From contig JBBFLV010000002.1 of the NCBI GenBank assembly GCA_037478835.1, positions 364,555 through 428,554 on the forward strand: DNA of 64,000 nucleotides, written 5' to 3'. A program made the position numbers and the translations under genes. The DNA is from 630D-37 sp037478835 (GTDB taxonomy: Bacteria > Chloroflexota > Anaerolineae > Anaerolineales > Villigracilaceae). Below, piece after piece: positions 1-8,781 of this stretch. Numbering within the stretch: position 1 is the stretch's first letter; the number at the start of each line of letters is the position of its first letter. The notes under the pieces are model-generated. The model had not been told where the DNA came from. It worked only from the letters and a program-made list of their open reading frames with translations, and searched no databases.

Positions 1-535
1 TCAGGCGGGAGAGCACCTCGCCGTGGCTGGTGCCATCGAAATAGCGCAAGGGCATGCGGTGTACTTTCTCGCTAATATCACGGCGCAGGCGATAGGTAAT
101 ATCCACGGCCACATCGGCCATGATCCGACCCTGGATATAGGCCAGCAGGCCGGAAAGCACATACAGGCCAAGCGCAGTGAGCAGAATACGGCCGATGGCG
201 GCGAAATCCACGCCACTGCGCGTGCCGGCGATCTGTCCCATCAGATCCTCAAACAGGCGGGTGGTGGCATTGCCCAAGATTTTCGGGCCGAAGATCTGAA
301 AAGCCGTGGAAGCGGCGGCGAGCAAAATTGCCAGGGTGAGCATCCAGCGATAGGCGCCGAGATAGGCGAGCAGCTTGCGCATCGTGCCTTTGAAATCGCG
401 TGCCGATTCGCCTTTCATCATTGCCATCGGGCCACCGTGCCCGAACGGGCCGCGCGCCCCGCCCGGACCACCCATCGGTCGCGGCGGCATGGCCGGGCGA
501 GCGCCGTTTCCACCCGACGTTCGATTCTCACTCAT
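1..535 (-). CDS. ABC exporter subunit, 3' part cut off by window edge
   Basis: Only the first 178 residues are visible; the gene runs off the left edge. A Gly/Pro/Met-rich N-terminal tail (residues 1-40) is followed by the start of a type-1 exporter membrane domain: a first membrane helix around residues 63-85, and the intracellular-loop motif near RYFDGTSHGEVLSR. It is therefore a half-transporter whose nucleotide-binding domain lies outside the window. Its ATG overlaps the TGA of the preceding ABC gene (ATGA), so the two are translationally coupled and very probably form a heterodimer. Because the upstream partner has a degenerate catalytic site, this subunit is expected to carry the canonical Walker B glutamate. 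Substrate unknown; a MarR gene at the head of the operon suggests drug or lipid efflux. Confidence 0.9.
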   Translation of the reverse strand, partial: MSENRTSGGNGARPAMPPRPMGGPGGARGPFGHGGPMAMMKGESARDFKGTMRKLLAYLGAYRWMLTLAILLAAASTAFQIFGPKILGNATTRLFEDLMGQIAGTRSGVDFAAIGRILLTALGLYVLSGLLAYIQGRIMADVAVDITYRLRRDISEKVHRMPLRYFDGTSHGEVLSRL

Positions 536-2754
536 ACCAAAGCCTCCTTCAACTGTGATAAAGCAATATCCCGATACACGGCACAGGTTTCCATCAGCTC
601 CTCGTGCGTTCCCATGCCGATCAAACGACCCTCATCCAGCACTAGAATCCGATCGGCGTCCTTGATCGTCGCCACGCGCTGCGAAACGATGAAAAGCGTG
701 CTCTCTGCCAGGTACTTCTTCAGGGCGCGGCGCAGAGCGAGGTCGGTCTTGTAATCCAGCGCCGAGAAGCTATCGTCGAAGATATAGATCGGCGCCTGCC
801 GCACCAGGGCTCGGGCAATGGCGAGACGCTGTCGCTGCCCGCCCGAAACGTTGGTGCCGCCCTGAGCAATCGGCGCCGCAAGCCCTTCCGGACGGGAGGC
901 AACGATCTCGCGACCCTGGGCAATTTCCAGCGCCCGAAGCAGGACCTCTTCGGCCGCCGACTCATCTCCAAAGCGCAGGTTGCTCTCGATCGTGCCGCTG
1001 AAGAGATTGCTCTTTTGCGGCACATAACCGATCTTCCTCCGTAGGTCGCTCTGGCGCACCTGACGGATGTCAATCCCATCGATCAGGATGGCGCCATCCG
1101 TCACGTCGTAAAAGCGCGGGATCAACCGCACCAAGGTGGATTTACCCGATCCGGTCGTGCCGATAATGCCGATCGTCTCCCCCGGCCGGGCGATGAAGGA
1201 GATGTTGTGCAAAACGTCCTCCTCCGCACCGGGGTAACGGAAGGAAACATTGCGGAATTCGATCTCGCCACGGAACGGTTCCGGCCATTGGCGCGGCGAA
1301 GGAGGATCTTGAATGCTCGGTTGGGTTTCCAGCACTTCGGCAATGCGTTCCCCGGAGACCGAAGCGCGCGGCAGGACGAGGAACATCATGGACATGAACA
1401 TAAAGGCGAAAAAGATCTGCATGGTGTACTGCATGAAGGCCATCATATCGCCCACCTGCATGCGCAGCTCGGCCACCCGATGCGCGCCCACCCAGAGCAC
1501 CAACACGGTCACCGCGCTCATCAGGAACATCATCAGGGGCATCATAATGACCATCACGCGGTTGACGAACAGGTTCACCTGGGTCAGCTCACGGTTGGCC
1601 TGGTCAAAGCGCCGGCGCTCGAATTCCTGCCGGTTGAAGGCGCGCACTACCATCATCCCGGTCAAGTTCTCGCGCATGATGCGGTTCAGATTGTCTATCA
1701 AAGTCTGGATCAGCTTGAAGCGCGGCAGGGTGATGGAAAAGACGCCCAGGATGATGCTTATCAGGACCACGATCATCAAGCCGATGATCCAGCCCATGGA
1801 AGGCGCGGTGCTCAGGGCGCGGATCATCCCGCCGATGGCCAGGATCGGCGCGTAGAAGACCAGGCGGATGATCAGCATGGTCACCATTTGCAGCTGGGAA
1901 ACGTCGTTGGTGGCGCGGGTGATCAGGGAAGCGGTGGAAAAGCGCTCCATCTCGGCCATGCTGAATTCGGAAACGCGCACGAAGAGCGCCTCGCGCAGGT
2001 CACGGGCGGCGCCGGCTGCCACGCGCGCCGAGATCAGCCCCACTGTAATGGTCAACAGCGCCGAGAACAGGGTGAGCAGGAGCATCACCCCACCCATGCG
2101 GAAGAGATAGGTGCGCTGCAAGCGGTTCAGGTCCACGCCCAGGGCTTGGTATTCGGCCTTCACTGCGGCCAGGCTGATCTGTTCCAGCATGTTCTCCCCC
2201 AGCGTGTCGAAGCGCTGACGGAAGCCGGCGAGCAGGTTCTCACGCATCGTTGGCGGGAGGGTTTCCAATGCCGCGAAAAGGTCGCGACCCGGCGGCAGGG
2301 GAGGCAAATTCGCTCCCATTTGCTTTGCCATCTGTGCGGCCAAATCGGGGTTTTCCTGGGCGCGCTGCAGGAACGAAGCGATGGATAAGGCGCGGCTCAG
2401 AGCCGGCCGCAGGTCCGGCGAGGGTGCTTCGGCCAGCACGTAGAGCGTTTGTGCTTCCAGACCGGCGTAGCGCTCTTGCAATTCGGCAATCTCGGACGCC
2501 GAGGCCTGCCGATAGGTCTTTTCCAGCGCGGCTTGCTCTGCAGGGCTGAGGAAAAGCTGCAGGCGCCGGTAGGTCTGCTCGCTCAGGAATTCGGGGATGG
2601 GAGTGGCTACCCCTCCTTGCTGAATACCGATATTGACGATCTTGGAGAGGTAATCCGGCAAGGCCAGGTCTACGTTGGCTTGGATGAACAGTAAGAGGAT
2701 CGCCAATGCGATCGGCAGGGTGTAACGTCGGATGTAAGGGAAAAGTCGAAGCAT
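532..2754 (-). CDS. ABC exporter subunit with degenerate ATPase site and long periplasmic insertion
   Basis: A 740-residue half-transporter: six-helix membrane domain then ATPase domain. The ATPase has Walker A GTTGSGKST, the signature VSGGQRQRL and Walker B IFDDS. Asp661 stands where the catalytic glutamate normally follows Walker B, the hallmark of the degenerate site in heterodimeric exporters such as TM287/288. It is about 150 residues longer than a usual half-transporter because of a charged, helical insertion between the first two membrane helices (about residues 35-190), probably extracellular. The start at MLRLFPYIRR is chosen because the upstream in-frame extension only shadows the marR gene; it lies 10 nt after the marR stop. 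The downstream partner overlaps by ATGA. Confidence 0.93.
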   Translation of the reverse strand: MLRLFPYIRRYTLPIALAILLLFIQANVDLALPDYLSKIVNIGIQQGGVATPIPEFLSEQTYRRLQLFLSPAEQAALEKTYRQASASEIAELQERYAGLEAQTLYVLAEAPSPDLRPALSRALSIASFLQRAQENPDLAAQMAKQMGANLPPLPPGRDLFAALETLPPTMRENLLAGFRQRFDTLGENMLEQISLAAVKAEYQALGVDLNRLQRTYLFRMGGVMLLLTLFSALLTITVGLISARVAAGAARDLREALFVRVSEFSMAEMERFSTASLITRATNDVSQLQMVTMLIIRLVFYAPILAIGGMIRALSTAPSMGWIIGLMIVVLISIILGVFSITLPRFKLIQTLIDNLNRIMRENLTGMMVVRAFNRQEFERRRFDQANRELTQVNLFVNRVMVIMMPLMMFLMSAVTVLVLWVGAHRVAELRMQVGDMMAFMQYTMQIFFAFMFMSMMFLVLPRASVSGERIAEVLETQPSIQDPPSPRQWPEPFRGEIEFRNVSFRYPGAEEDVLHNISFIARPGETIGIIGTTGSGKSTLVRLIPRFYDVTDGAILIDGIDIRQVRQSDLRRKIGYVPQKSNLFSGTIESNLRFGDESAAEEVLLRALEIAQGREIVASRPEGLAAPIAQGGTNVSGGQRQRLAIARALVRQAPIYIFDDSFSALDYKTDLALRRALKKYLAESTLFIVSQRVATIKDADRILVLDEGRLIGMGTHEELMETCAVYRDIALSQLKEALV

Positions 2755-2764
2755 AGGTTTCCGT

Positions 2765-3235
2765 TCAGATTCGTGGGGAATCGATGGGAGAAGCAACCGG
2801 TTGATCCAGGGATTGTGCTTTTTCCAGGAGCAATCGGATGGCGGCCTCCACCTGCTCTTGCTCTTGCGGCGTGAGCAGGTCCACCAGCTCGGCCAGCCAG
2901 CCTTGGCGGGCGGCCATGGCCTCGCGCACGATGGCGTGGCCAGCTTCGGTAAGCTGCACCACCTTATTGCGCCGATCGCGTGGGTCCTCGCTGCGCAGGG
3001 CCAATCCCTGCTGCACCAGGCGGTCAAGCAGCTGACTGGCGGCGGCGCTGGTCACGCCCATCTCCTCACCGAGCTCGGAAATGCCGCAGCTGCCGCGATG
3101 GTGAATGCGGAAGAGGGCATTCAGCTGGGGGAGGGAATAGTTGTGCTCGCGGGCATAGAGCATAAAATTGCGCATGGAAAAACGCATCACCACGCGCAGC
3201 CACTCGTGAAGGGTTTCCAGCAAGGGGGGAGACAT
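2765..3235 (-). CDS. MarR-family transcriptional regulator
   Basis: A 156-residue winged-helix protein with the MarR layout: an N-terminal dimerisation helix (LLETLHEWLRVVMRF), a helix-turn-helix around residues 53-75 (CGISELGEEMGVTSAAASQLLDRLVQQGL) and the wing with the Asp-Arg signature DPRDRRNKVVQLTEAG, then a C-terminal helix. First gene of an operon with the two ABC genes that follow, so it most likely represses its own operon and is released by a ligand that the exporter moves; this is inference from arrangement. The start has an AAGGAG site five bases upstream and a strong promoter before it. Confidence 0.93.
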   Translation of the reverse strand: MSPPLLETLHEWLRVVMRFSMRNFMLYAREHNYSLPQLNALFRIHHRGSCGISELGEEMGVTSAAASQLLDRLVQQGLALRSEDPRDRRNKVVQLTEAGHAIVREAMAARQGWLAELVDLLTPQEQEQVEAAIRLLLEKAQSLDQPVASPIDSPRI

Positions 3236-3281
3236 TCGCGCTCCTTAAAAGTTTAGTGGGGAAAGAAGTTAAGTTGGTTGA

Positions 3282-3310
3282 AATATAAAGCGTTGTTCGG
3301 TATTTGTCAA
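3282..3310 (-). promoter_or_regulatory. Promoter of the marR-ABC operon
   Basis: Read on the minus strand, TTGACA (3310-3305), exactly 17 bases, then TATATT (3287-3282): a near-consensus housekeeping sigma promoter. Transcription should start near 3275, giving a leader of about 40 nt. The leader holds two related elements, AAGTTTAGT and AAGTTAAGT on the plus strand (about 3249 and 3267), which could be part of a MarR operator. The operator is inference. Confidence 0.8.
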
Positions 3311-3975
3311 GGGGAGGTTTCTTGCGATGGGGTGGTTGTTCTCTGTGCTGGGTATATTGGACAGGATTGACGGGATTTACAGGAAAAATATGATGAAAAG
3401 ATGAGAGAACTACAGGGGTTGGACTTCATGAGATAAGGGGAGTGTGGTTTTGTGGGTTTTGATTAGTAGAGGGCTGATGTAAGGACATGAGGTTGGGACA
3501 AGCAAAGAGGAGCCTTCAGGTGTAAACTTGTTGTCAAACAAATCACGTCTTTCAACCAAAGGAGGCTCCTCATGAAGAGGTCCATCCCGTTTTTACAGTT
3601 CTTCCAATCTCTCTTCGATGATCCATAGGGCTTTTCATCGTCTTAAGCACGAGTCTGCCAATGACATGATACTCGGCGTGGAGTATCCAGGTTTGCTGTT
3701 TCGGGTTGAGAATGGCTCCGGCAACCCTGTAGCACAAGAGCCCATCTTGTGTACCGCTCGGCGCGAAAATCTTCCTAAATCTTGTCCGCTTTCTTGGTGC
3801 AATTAGAACAATGAAAAGCCCTACTTCAGGTTTGGGTATTGACATTTGGATGATATTTGAGTATGCTGTAAATAATCATGTTCTTGGTGTTTAGATGGAT
3901 CACAACACGATTGTAACGTTTTTTGACGATTGCAAGATATAGGCTGTTATGGAGAAGATGTCCATCTAAACAACC
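3311..3975. other. Gene-free stretch before the cassette array; possible insertion-sequence remnant
   Basis: No convincing gene. Around 3353-3385 is a degenerate 'acaggattgacgggattta' tract of the kind scattered between genes in many bacteria. At 3505-3570 an inverted pair GAGGAGCCT / AGGCTCCTC flanks a strong AAAGGAGG ribosome site and an 18-codon reading frame (MKRSIPFLQFFQSLFDDP, 3571-3627) that stops abruptly. This could be the broken start of a transposase, but I recognise no transposase motif. An antisense frame at 3570-3845 is open but matches nothing I know. Confidence 0.35.
3889..3971. repeat. 12-bp perfect inverted repeat next to the first cassette boundary
   Basis: TGTTTAGATGGA at 3889-3900 is the exact reverse complement of TCCATCTAAACA at 3960-3971, with a 59-nt loop. 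The right arm ends four bases before the recombination core GTTGGGC at 3976. The size and position resemble the stem of an attC site, but no clear RYYYAAC box precedes the left arm. It may be a decayed attC or part of a primary (attI-like) site. Confidence 0.5.
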
Positions 3976-3986
3976 GTTGGGCGGGC
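3976..3986 (+). other. Recombination core at the left end of cassette 1
   Basis: GTTGGGCGGGC: a GTTRRRY core (GTTGGGC). It is the exact reverse complement of 7925-7935 at the far end of the same cassette. Crossover would be expected between G3976 and T3977. Confidence 0.75.
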
Positions 3987-4017
3987 TGATTGTTGTGAGA
4001 TGACCTTCGAGAAAAAC

Positions 4018-4737
4018 ATGAACTGCAAATCTTTGTCAATCCTCTCTTTCACAATCTTGTTTTTAACTGCCTGTACAGTAGATGCAGGCTCTCAGCCGTC
4101 TCCTACTACTACCCCTTATCCTGTTATAACTTCTACTACTACATTCACGCAGGCAGCGATGCCAACTACGACGCCAACCTCCCCTTTTGAACCGACGCCT
4201 ACCCTTACCATCACCCCGGAGCCTACTTCCCTACCTCCCTGCAATATCCTCGACGAGGAGGGGAAATTGTATATCTTAAGTACGGATGTCTTCTTTTCCT
4301 GGGGCCCGACGGAGGAAGAAATCAATCAGGCCCTTACGGATGTTTTTCCGGCGTGGGCAATTTTCGAGCAGCCGGTTTCGTGGAAACCGGAGCCAGCCAA
4401 GGTGGGAGAAATTATTAGAGAAGCGTCGTTATTTGAAGAAACATTTGCCTTGAACCCGGCAGTAACACTGGTTACTCTGGGAGTAAGCCTGGACTGGCAA
4501 TTGCCACCAGATAGTGACCTCTACTCGCGAGCAATCGCCACAGGACGAAGATTGGAACATCTCTGGCATGAGTGGGCACATCCTGATAATGAGTATATTC
4601 GAGTCCGTCATCCGAATTTAGCCAATGACGGCGCTACCTACGCCCTTTATATCTTCTTCAACCAAGATCTTGAGAAACTCCAGCTTTGGTGTGATACCTA
4701 CCAGAAATTGTTTGGTGCCTCGCCACGGCATCGCTGA
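4018..4737 (+). CDS. Secreted lipoprotein of unknown function, paralogue of the next gene's N-terminus
   Basis: A 239-residue protein with a lipoprotein signal (hydrophobic stretch then LTAC, lipid-anchored Cys about residue 19), a Pro/Thr-rich linker (about residues 25-75), then a domain that is almost identical to the N-terminal domain of the following gene (FFSWGPTEEEINQALTDVF onward). I recognise no family for this domain; it has alternating polar and hydrophobic residues and a conserved YALY motif. Start: ATG at 4018 gives a cleaner signal peptide and has GAG upstream; an in-frame ATG at 4000 would add six residues. It is the first gene of cassette 1, 42 nt from the recombination core. 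Export to the outer face of the membrane is supported; function is not. Confidence 0.75.
   Translation: MNCKSLSILSFTILFLTACTVDAGSQPSPTTTPYPVITSTTTFTQAAMPTTTPTSPFEPTPTLTITPEPTSLPPCNILDEEGKLYILSTDVFFSWGPTEEEINQALTDVFPAWAIFEQPVSWKPEPAKVGEIIREASLFEETFALNPAVTLVTLGVSLDWQLPPDSDLYSRAIATGRRLEHLWHEWAHPDNEYIRVRHPNLANDGATYALYIFFNQDLEKLQLWCDTYQKLFGASPRHR
4288..4545 (+). repeat. 258-bp duplicated tract, copy 1
   Basis: Matches 4890-5147 at a constant offset of 602 bp with five mismatches in 258 bases. Beyond both ends the two paralogous coding regions diverge sharply. Confidence 0.9.
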
Positions 4738-4778
4738 GAATATCCCTATACGTTCATTTTTCCCACAGGAGGCATAGT

Positions 4779-7700
4779 ATGACTACAAACGCCAGATACC
4801 TTTCCCTGTTGTTGGTATTGAGCCTGTTGTTGCCCGGCCAACAGGCAAATATCACAAGCCACTCGCCGCTCAAGGTACTCGATAACCAGGTCTTCTTTTC
4901 GCGGGGCCCGACGGAGGAAGAAATCAATCAGGCTCTTACGGATGTTTTTCCGGCATGGGCAATTTTCGAGCAGCCGGTTTCGTGGAAACCGGAGCCAGCC
5001 AAGGTGGGAGAAATTATTAGAGAAGCGTCGTTATTTGAAGAAACATTTGCCTTGAACCCGGCAGTAACACTGGTTACTCTGGGAGTAAGCCTGGACTGGC
5101 AATTGCCACCAGATAGTGACCTGTACTCGCGAGCAATCGCCACAGGAGACAGGTTGCATTCCCTCTGGTTCGAATGGACGGACTCGGAAAACGAGACTCT
5201 CCGAGCAAATCATTCCAATATAGCTAATGCTGCCACATACGCGCTTTACGCCTTCCTGGGTTACGATGAGGAGAAACTGACGCTCTGGCGCAATGCTTAT
5301 TCCAGTCTCTTCGGAGAAGATCCATCTCAACCGCCCAAAACCGTTTTCTTTCAGCAGGTACAAGCCACAAGCCTTACCCCCTTTCTGGCGCGGCCCTTTG
5401 TACATCCTGCCGAATCGTTCTATACAGTAAACTCGTTTTTTGATCATCAATACCCTCGTTACGCTAACGAAGGAGAAGCACACAGCGACTCGCTTTATAG
5501 GTTCGATGGTCAACAATTCAACAATGCCGCTTTTGCCCCCTGTATTTTGCAGGTCAGTTGCTACAGCGGCCATGATGGCTATGATTACAATACACCTCTT
5601 GGTGAACCTATCCTGGCAGCATCTGGTGGGAAAGTAACAGACATAAGCCAACGTACCGGCACAGTTGTTATTAGTCACGACAATGGTCTTCTCACCATCT
5701 ACAGACATCTCGATACTATTGATGTTAAAAAGGGCGTTCAGGTTGCACAAGGTGATCAAATCGGCACAGCCGGTAGCCGCGCTACCGGCGGGGTGCATTT
5801 GCACTTCGAGCTCCAATACCCAGATAATGTGGAAAAGAATATTGACCCGTTTGGCTGGTGGAGCGCTGACCCTGACCCCTGGAGCGAATATCCAAACATC
5901 GGGCAAGTAAGCGCATGGTTGTGGAAAGGCGATGAAGCCGGAGATGGTTACCTGACCGTAGACAATCGAGAAACCCAGGCTCAACTTTTTCTGTCCCCCG
6001 CCGCGACGCCGCCAGAGCCTCCAAGTATTGGCTGGCACCGCCTTGATACAGGTTATCAGAACGAATCATGGTATACGTTCATGCACACGAATGTGACCAC
6101 ATACACCTATTGGGCTCTGTGGGGCACATACCTTGACCAGCCCGGCGAGTATATTGTCCAGGCTTACTGGCCTAGCGATCCAAATCCCGATGACGAGTGG
6201 CAGCCTGCATCCAATGCGCGTTACACACTACATTTCTATGAAAGTGGCAATCTCCGAACAGAGACTCTGTATGGCAATCAAACCTTGAACGCGAATGAGT
6301 TCACCCCTTTGTGCAAAGTGCCTTATCAGCAGAGTGGCTGTCCTGAAGAGCAAATTGCACGTTTCCGTTTTGAGCAAGGTGCTTCTGTTCTCATCTTGAC
6401 CAATCAAGCGACCTATGATTCTAGTCAGCACCAAAGGATGCTTTTCTTCGATGCTGTTCGCTGGGCGCCGGCTCCGCCACCCACCCCTACCCCGACTTCT
6501 ACACCAACGTCAACTCCTACACCCACCGCGACGCCAACACTTCCGCCCGCTCCCGGTGCGCGTGGGTTCTATCCAAATGGCATCACGGCTTCTTACTACA
6601 ATGACCAGGATGATGGACGATGGTACATCGGCGGCCCTATCACCTGGCAGACCTTTACCAATTTTGTTGTCTCCCGCCTGGAGTCTTTCATTGCCTTCAA
6701 CACCGGCACCTCCTCCCCAGCGACAGGGGTGAACGGCACTTTTTGGAGCGCACGCTGGACGGGACAACTGGCCGTTCCGCAAAGCGGGAACTATGTGTTT
6801 TACTTCGATGACCTGGACGACGGCGCTCGCCTATACCTGGACGGGAATTTACTGTTGGAAAGCTGGCTGGTGCAGGGCGCTCATGACTACCAGAGCGGGC
6901 CGATCTTCTTGAATGCCGGGTTGCATGACATTGTGGTCGAGTACGCCCAGGGACCGGCTGTAGGAGGGAGCTTTTACCTGTCCTGGAGTTCGCCTTTCTT
7001 TACCAAAGAGTTAATTGGTCCGGCCGGTGGTCAATCCCCAACTCCCACGCCCACCCCCACGGCCTCTTGCCCTTGCATTTTCACCTGCGGTCCTTCGGCG
7101 CGTTCACTGACGCTGAGCTCTGGTGTAGAAACGACCCCCACACCCTCTGCCTTGCGCGCCCTTTCCCAGGCGGTGGATTTGGTCGAACTCTTGTATCGCC
7201 TTCGCGATGAAGTGCTGGCTCAGACTTCCGAAGGACAGCATTACATTACCACGTACTATGCCCACAGCCCCGAAATTGCGACCATTTTGCTATCCGACAG
7301 CGCGCTCTACGAACAAGGGTTTGCCGTCCTTGACTCCTTTGTGCCCGCCTTGCAGGCTCTGGTGGATGGCGAAGGCGAGGAGGTGGTCATCACCGCCCAG
7401 CAGGTGGAGGCGGTTCGGGATTTTCTGAACAGGTTAATGGCGCAAAGCAGCCCGGCATTGGCAGAGACGATACGCACTGAACAGGCGCGCCGACCACTGG
7501 AGAGGATAATTGGCATGAACGCGGCGGAGGCCTGGGCGTATCTCAACGGGTATCACCTGACCTGGCGTCCGCCGTTGAACACAGCCGACCCGTACCTTGC
7601 CCAGAGCGGGCGCACCATTCCTGTTGAATTCAGCCTGGCCGATTTCCAGAGCAACTTCGTTGTGGATGAAAGCGTGACGCTGCAATTGCTGGACGATGCA

Positions 7701-7892
7701 GGGAAACTCATCATTGGTCCGATTGGCCTGGGGAACACGCCGGTGGAGGGGATCGTGGTTCAAGGGAAGAAGTATCATTATGACCTGCAAACAACGGACT
7801 TGAAGCCGGGTCTTTACACGTTGCAAGTGGTTTACAATGCTGTTGTTCCCGGCGAGCCTGCCGTTTGGACGATTCAAATCAAGGCAAAGTGA
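4779..7892 (+). CDS. Large secreted protein: unknown N-domain, M23 peptidase, PA14 and PxKF-like domains
   Basis: A 1037-residue exported protein. Order: signal peptide (1-25); a domain shared with the preceding lipoprotein (35-175); an M23 (LytM-type) zinc endopeptidase domain at about 245-350 with ligands His265 and Asp269 (HDGYDYN) and His340/His342 (HLHFELQ) plus catalytic YRHL; a beta-rich domain; a PT-rich linker near 565-590; a PA14 carbohydrate-binding-like domain (about 600-745, ITASYYNDQ...DDGARLYLDG); a short linker; a helical segment; and a C-terminal PxKF-type domain (RTIPVEFSLAD...LKPGLYTLQVVY). All M23 metal ligands are present, so peptidoglycan or peptide cleavage is plausible. 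AGGAGG lies seven bases before the ATG. Second gene of cassette 1; unusually large for cassette cargo. Confidence 0.85.
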   Translation: MTTNARYLSLLLVLSLLLPGQQANITSHSPLKVLDNQVFFSRGPTEEEINQALTDVFPAWAIFEQPVSWKPEPAKVGEIIREASLFEETFALNPAVTLVTLGVSLDWQLPPDSDLYSRAIATGDRLHSLWFEWTDSENETLRANHSNIANAATYALYAFLGYDEEKLTLWRNAYSSLFGEDPSQPPKTVFFQQVQATSLTPFLARPFVHPAESFYTVNSFFDHQYPRYANEGEAHSDSLYRFDGQQFNNAAFAPCILQVSCYSGHDGYDYNTPLGEPILAASGGKVTDISQRTGTVVISHDNGLLTIYRHLDTIDVKKGVQVAQGDQIGTAGSRATGGVHLHFELQYPDNVEKNIDPFGWWSADPDPWSEYPNIGQVSAWLWKGDEAGDGYLTVDNRETQAQLFLSPAATPPEPPSIGWHRLDTGYQNESWYTFMHTNVTTYTYWALWGTYLDQPGEYIVQAYWPSDPNPDDEWQPASNARYTLHFYESGNLRTETLYGNQTLNANEFTPLCKVPYQQSGCPEEQIARFRFEQGASVLILTNQATYDSSQHQRMLFFDAVRWAPAPPPTPTPTSTPTSTPTPTATPTLPPAPGARGFYPNGITASYYNDQDDGRWYIGGPITWQTFTNFVVSRLESFIAFNTGTSSPATGVNGTFWSARWTGQLAVPQSGNYVFYFDDLDDGARLYLDGNLLLESWLVQGAHDYQSGPIFLNAGLHDIVVEYAQGPAVGGSFYLSWSSPFFTKELIGPAGGQSPTPTPTPTASCPCIFTCGPSARSLTLSSGVETTPTPSALRALSQAVDLVELLYRLRDEVLAQTSEGQHYITTYYAHSPEIATILLSDSALYEQGFAVLDSFVPALQALVDGEGEEVVITAQQVEAVRDFLNRLMAQSSPALAETIRTEQARRPLERIIGMNAAEAWAYLNGYHLTWRPPLNTADPYLAQSGRTIPVEFSLADFQSNFVVDESVTLQLLDDAGKLIIGPIGLGNTPVEGIVVQGKKYHYDLQTTDLKPGLYTLQVVYNAVVPGEPAVWTIQIKAK
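4890..5147 (+). repeat. 258-bp duplicated tract, copy 2
   Basis: Partner of 4288-4545 (five mismatches). Encodes residues about 38-123 of the M23 protein. Confidence 0.9.
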
Positions 7893-7928
7893 GACGTGGG
7901 CGGGCCAAATCTCGTTTGGGTGAAGCCC

Positions 7929-8000
<72 letters not shown>

Positions 8001-8053
8001 GCTTGATGTCCATGAACACACTTCTATAACAAAAATACGTTTACGAGAAAATC

Positions 8054-8581
8054 ATGAAAGCAGAAAACCATTCTCCTGTCAGAAAAATACGCACTTTATA
8101 CAATATAACTCGTAACGAATTTCATGCGCTATTAGATTCTGTTTCTGAAGAAGATTGGAATAAACAGAGTCTGAATTTGGGATGGAGTAACGGTGAGATT
8201 TTCGCTCACATCTTATTTGGCTTTATCATTCTCAATGCGCTTTTGCCAATGGCAAGAATGTGGGGTAAACTCCCTAGAGAGACATCGAAACCCTTTGCCA
8301 AATTCCTTAATTTCTTTACAAAGCCTTTCAATTGGATTAATGCCCTGGGAGCACGAGGGCAAGCAAAAGTTTTCACCTACCGTAGAGTCGGAAAAATTTT
8401 TGACAAAACTATTTCTTCTCTAATTTCAAAATTGAACAGTATAGATGATGATGAATGGCAAACAGGAATGTATTACCCAACAGAATGGGATCCGAACTTC
8501 AGTGAATTTATGACTCTAGAAAAGTTGTTTCTTTATCCAGTCGCCCATTTCAAATTGCATCAGAATCAAATTGCTCATTGA
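8054..8581 (+). CDS. DinB/YfiT-like four-helix protein (cassette 2)
   Basis: A 175-residue protein that fits the DinB-like superfamily: a first helix with a Leu-rich face, the NLGWSNGEIFAHILFGFI segment where the family has W..xxxLxHL, and a C-terminal YPVAHFKLHQNQI helix supplying the HxxxH metal-binding pair. Members are thiol-dependent transferases or metal-binding proteins of uncertain role; no substrate can be named. It is the only gene of its cassette, 59 nt from the boundary, with no obvious promoter and only a weak GAG ribosome site, so it would depend on outside transcription. More A/T-rich than chromosomal neighbours. Confidence 0.7.
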   Translation: MKAENHSPVRKIRTLYNITRNEFHALLDSVSEEDWNKQSLNLGWSNGEIFAHILFGFIILNALLPMARMWGKLPRETSKPFAKFLNFFTKPFNWINALGARGQAKVFTYRRVGKIFDKTISSLISKLNSIDDDEWQTGMYYPTEWDPNFSEFMTLEKLFLYPVAHFKLHQNQIAH

Positions 8582-8604
8582 CAAGGCTGTTTCAATTTAA
8601 AAGC

Positions 8605-8733
8605 GGCTAACAAAGCGTGCACCTGACGTGTGGGTTTCTGCGCCATTTTCAGGCTTTTTCTACGCCTCAGCAGAATCCTGCTCTCAAACCTTATCCACAC
8701 CCGCCCACACGCAGGTAACGCCAACCGTTAGGC
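8605..8733 (+). other. attC site ending cassette 2
   Basis: R'' GGCTAAC (8605-8611) and R' GTTAGGC (8727-8733), about 129 bp. The inner arms GCGTGCACCTGACGTGTGGG (8615-8634) and CCCACACGCAGGTAACGC pair over most of their length with single unpaired bases. The GCACCTGACG string also occurs in the sites ending cassettes 1 and 4. The middle of the site is a variable terminal structure. Confidence 0.8.
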
Positions 8734-8781
8734 CGCTCAGTCACAAAGTTTGCTATAACACAAGATGATTTGCGGTGAGTT

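Noticed and set aside
1207..2388. A 393-codon plus-strand frame opposite the ABC exporter gene
   Set aside because: Antisense shadow: His/Gln/Asp-rich, no motif, no ribosome site.
3570..3845. Minus-strand 91-codon frame in the gap before the cassettes
   Set aside because: No recognisable domain, no ribosome site, and it overlaps a competing short plus-strand frame; noted only as a possible remnant.
8605..8733. Reading the hairpin after the DinB-like gene as a terminator
   Set aside because: There is no T-run, and the arms carry the R''/R' cores and the conserved GCACCTGACG of the other attC sites.
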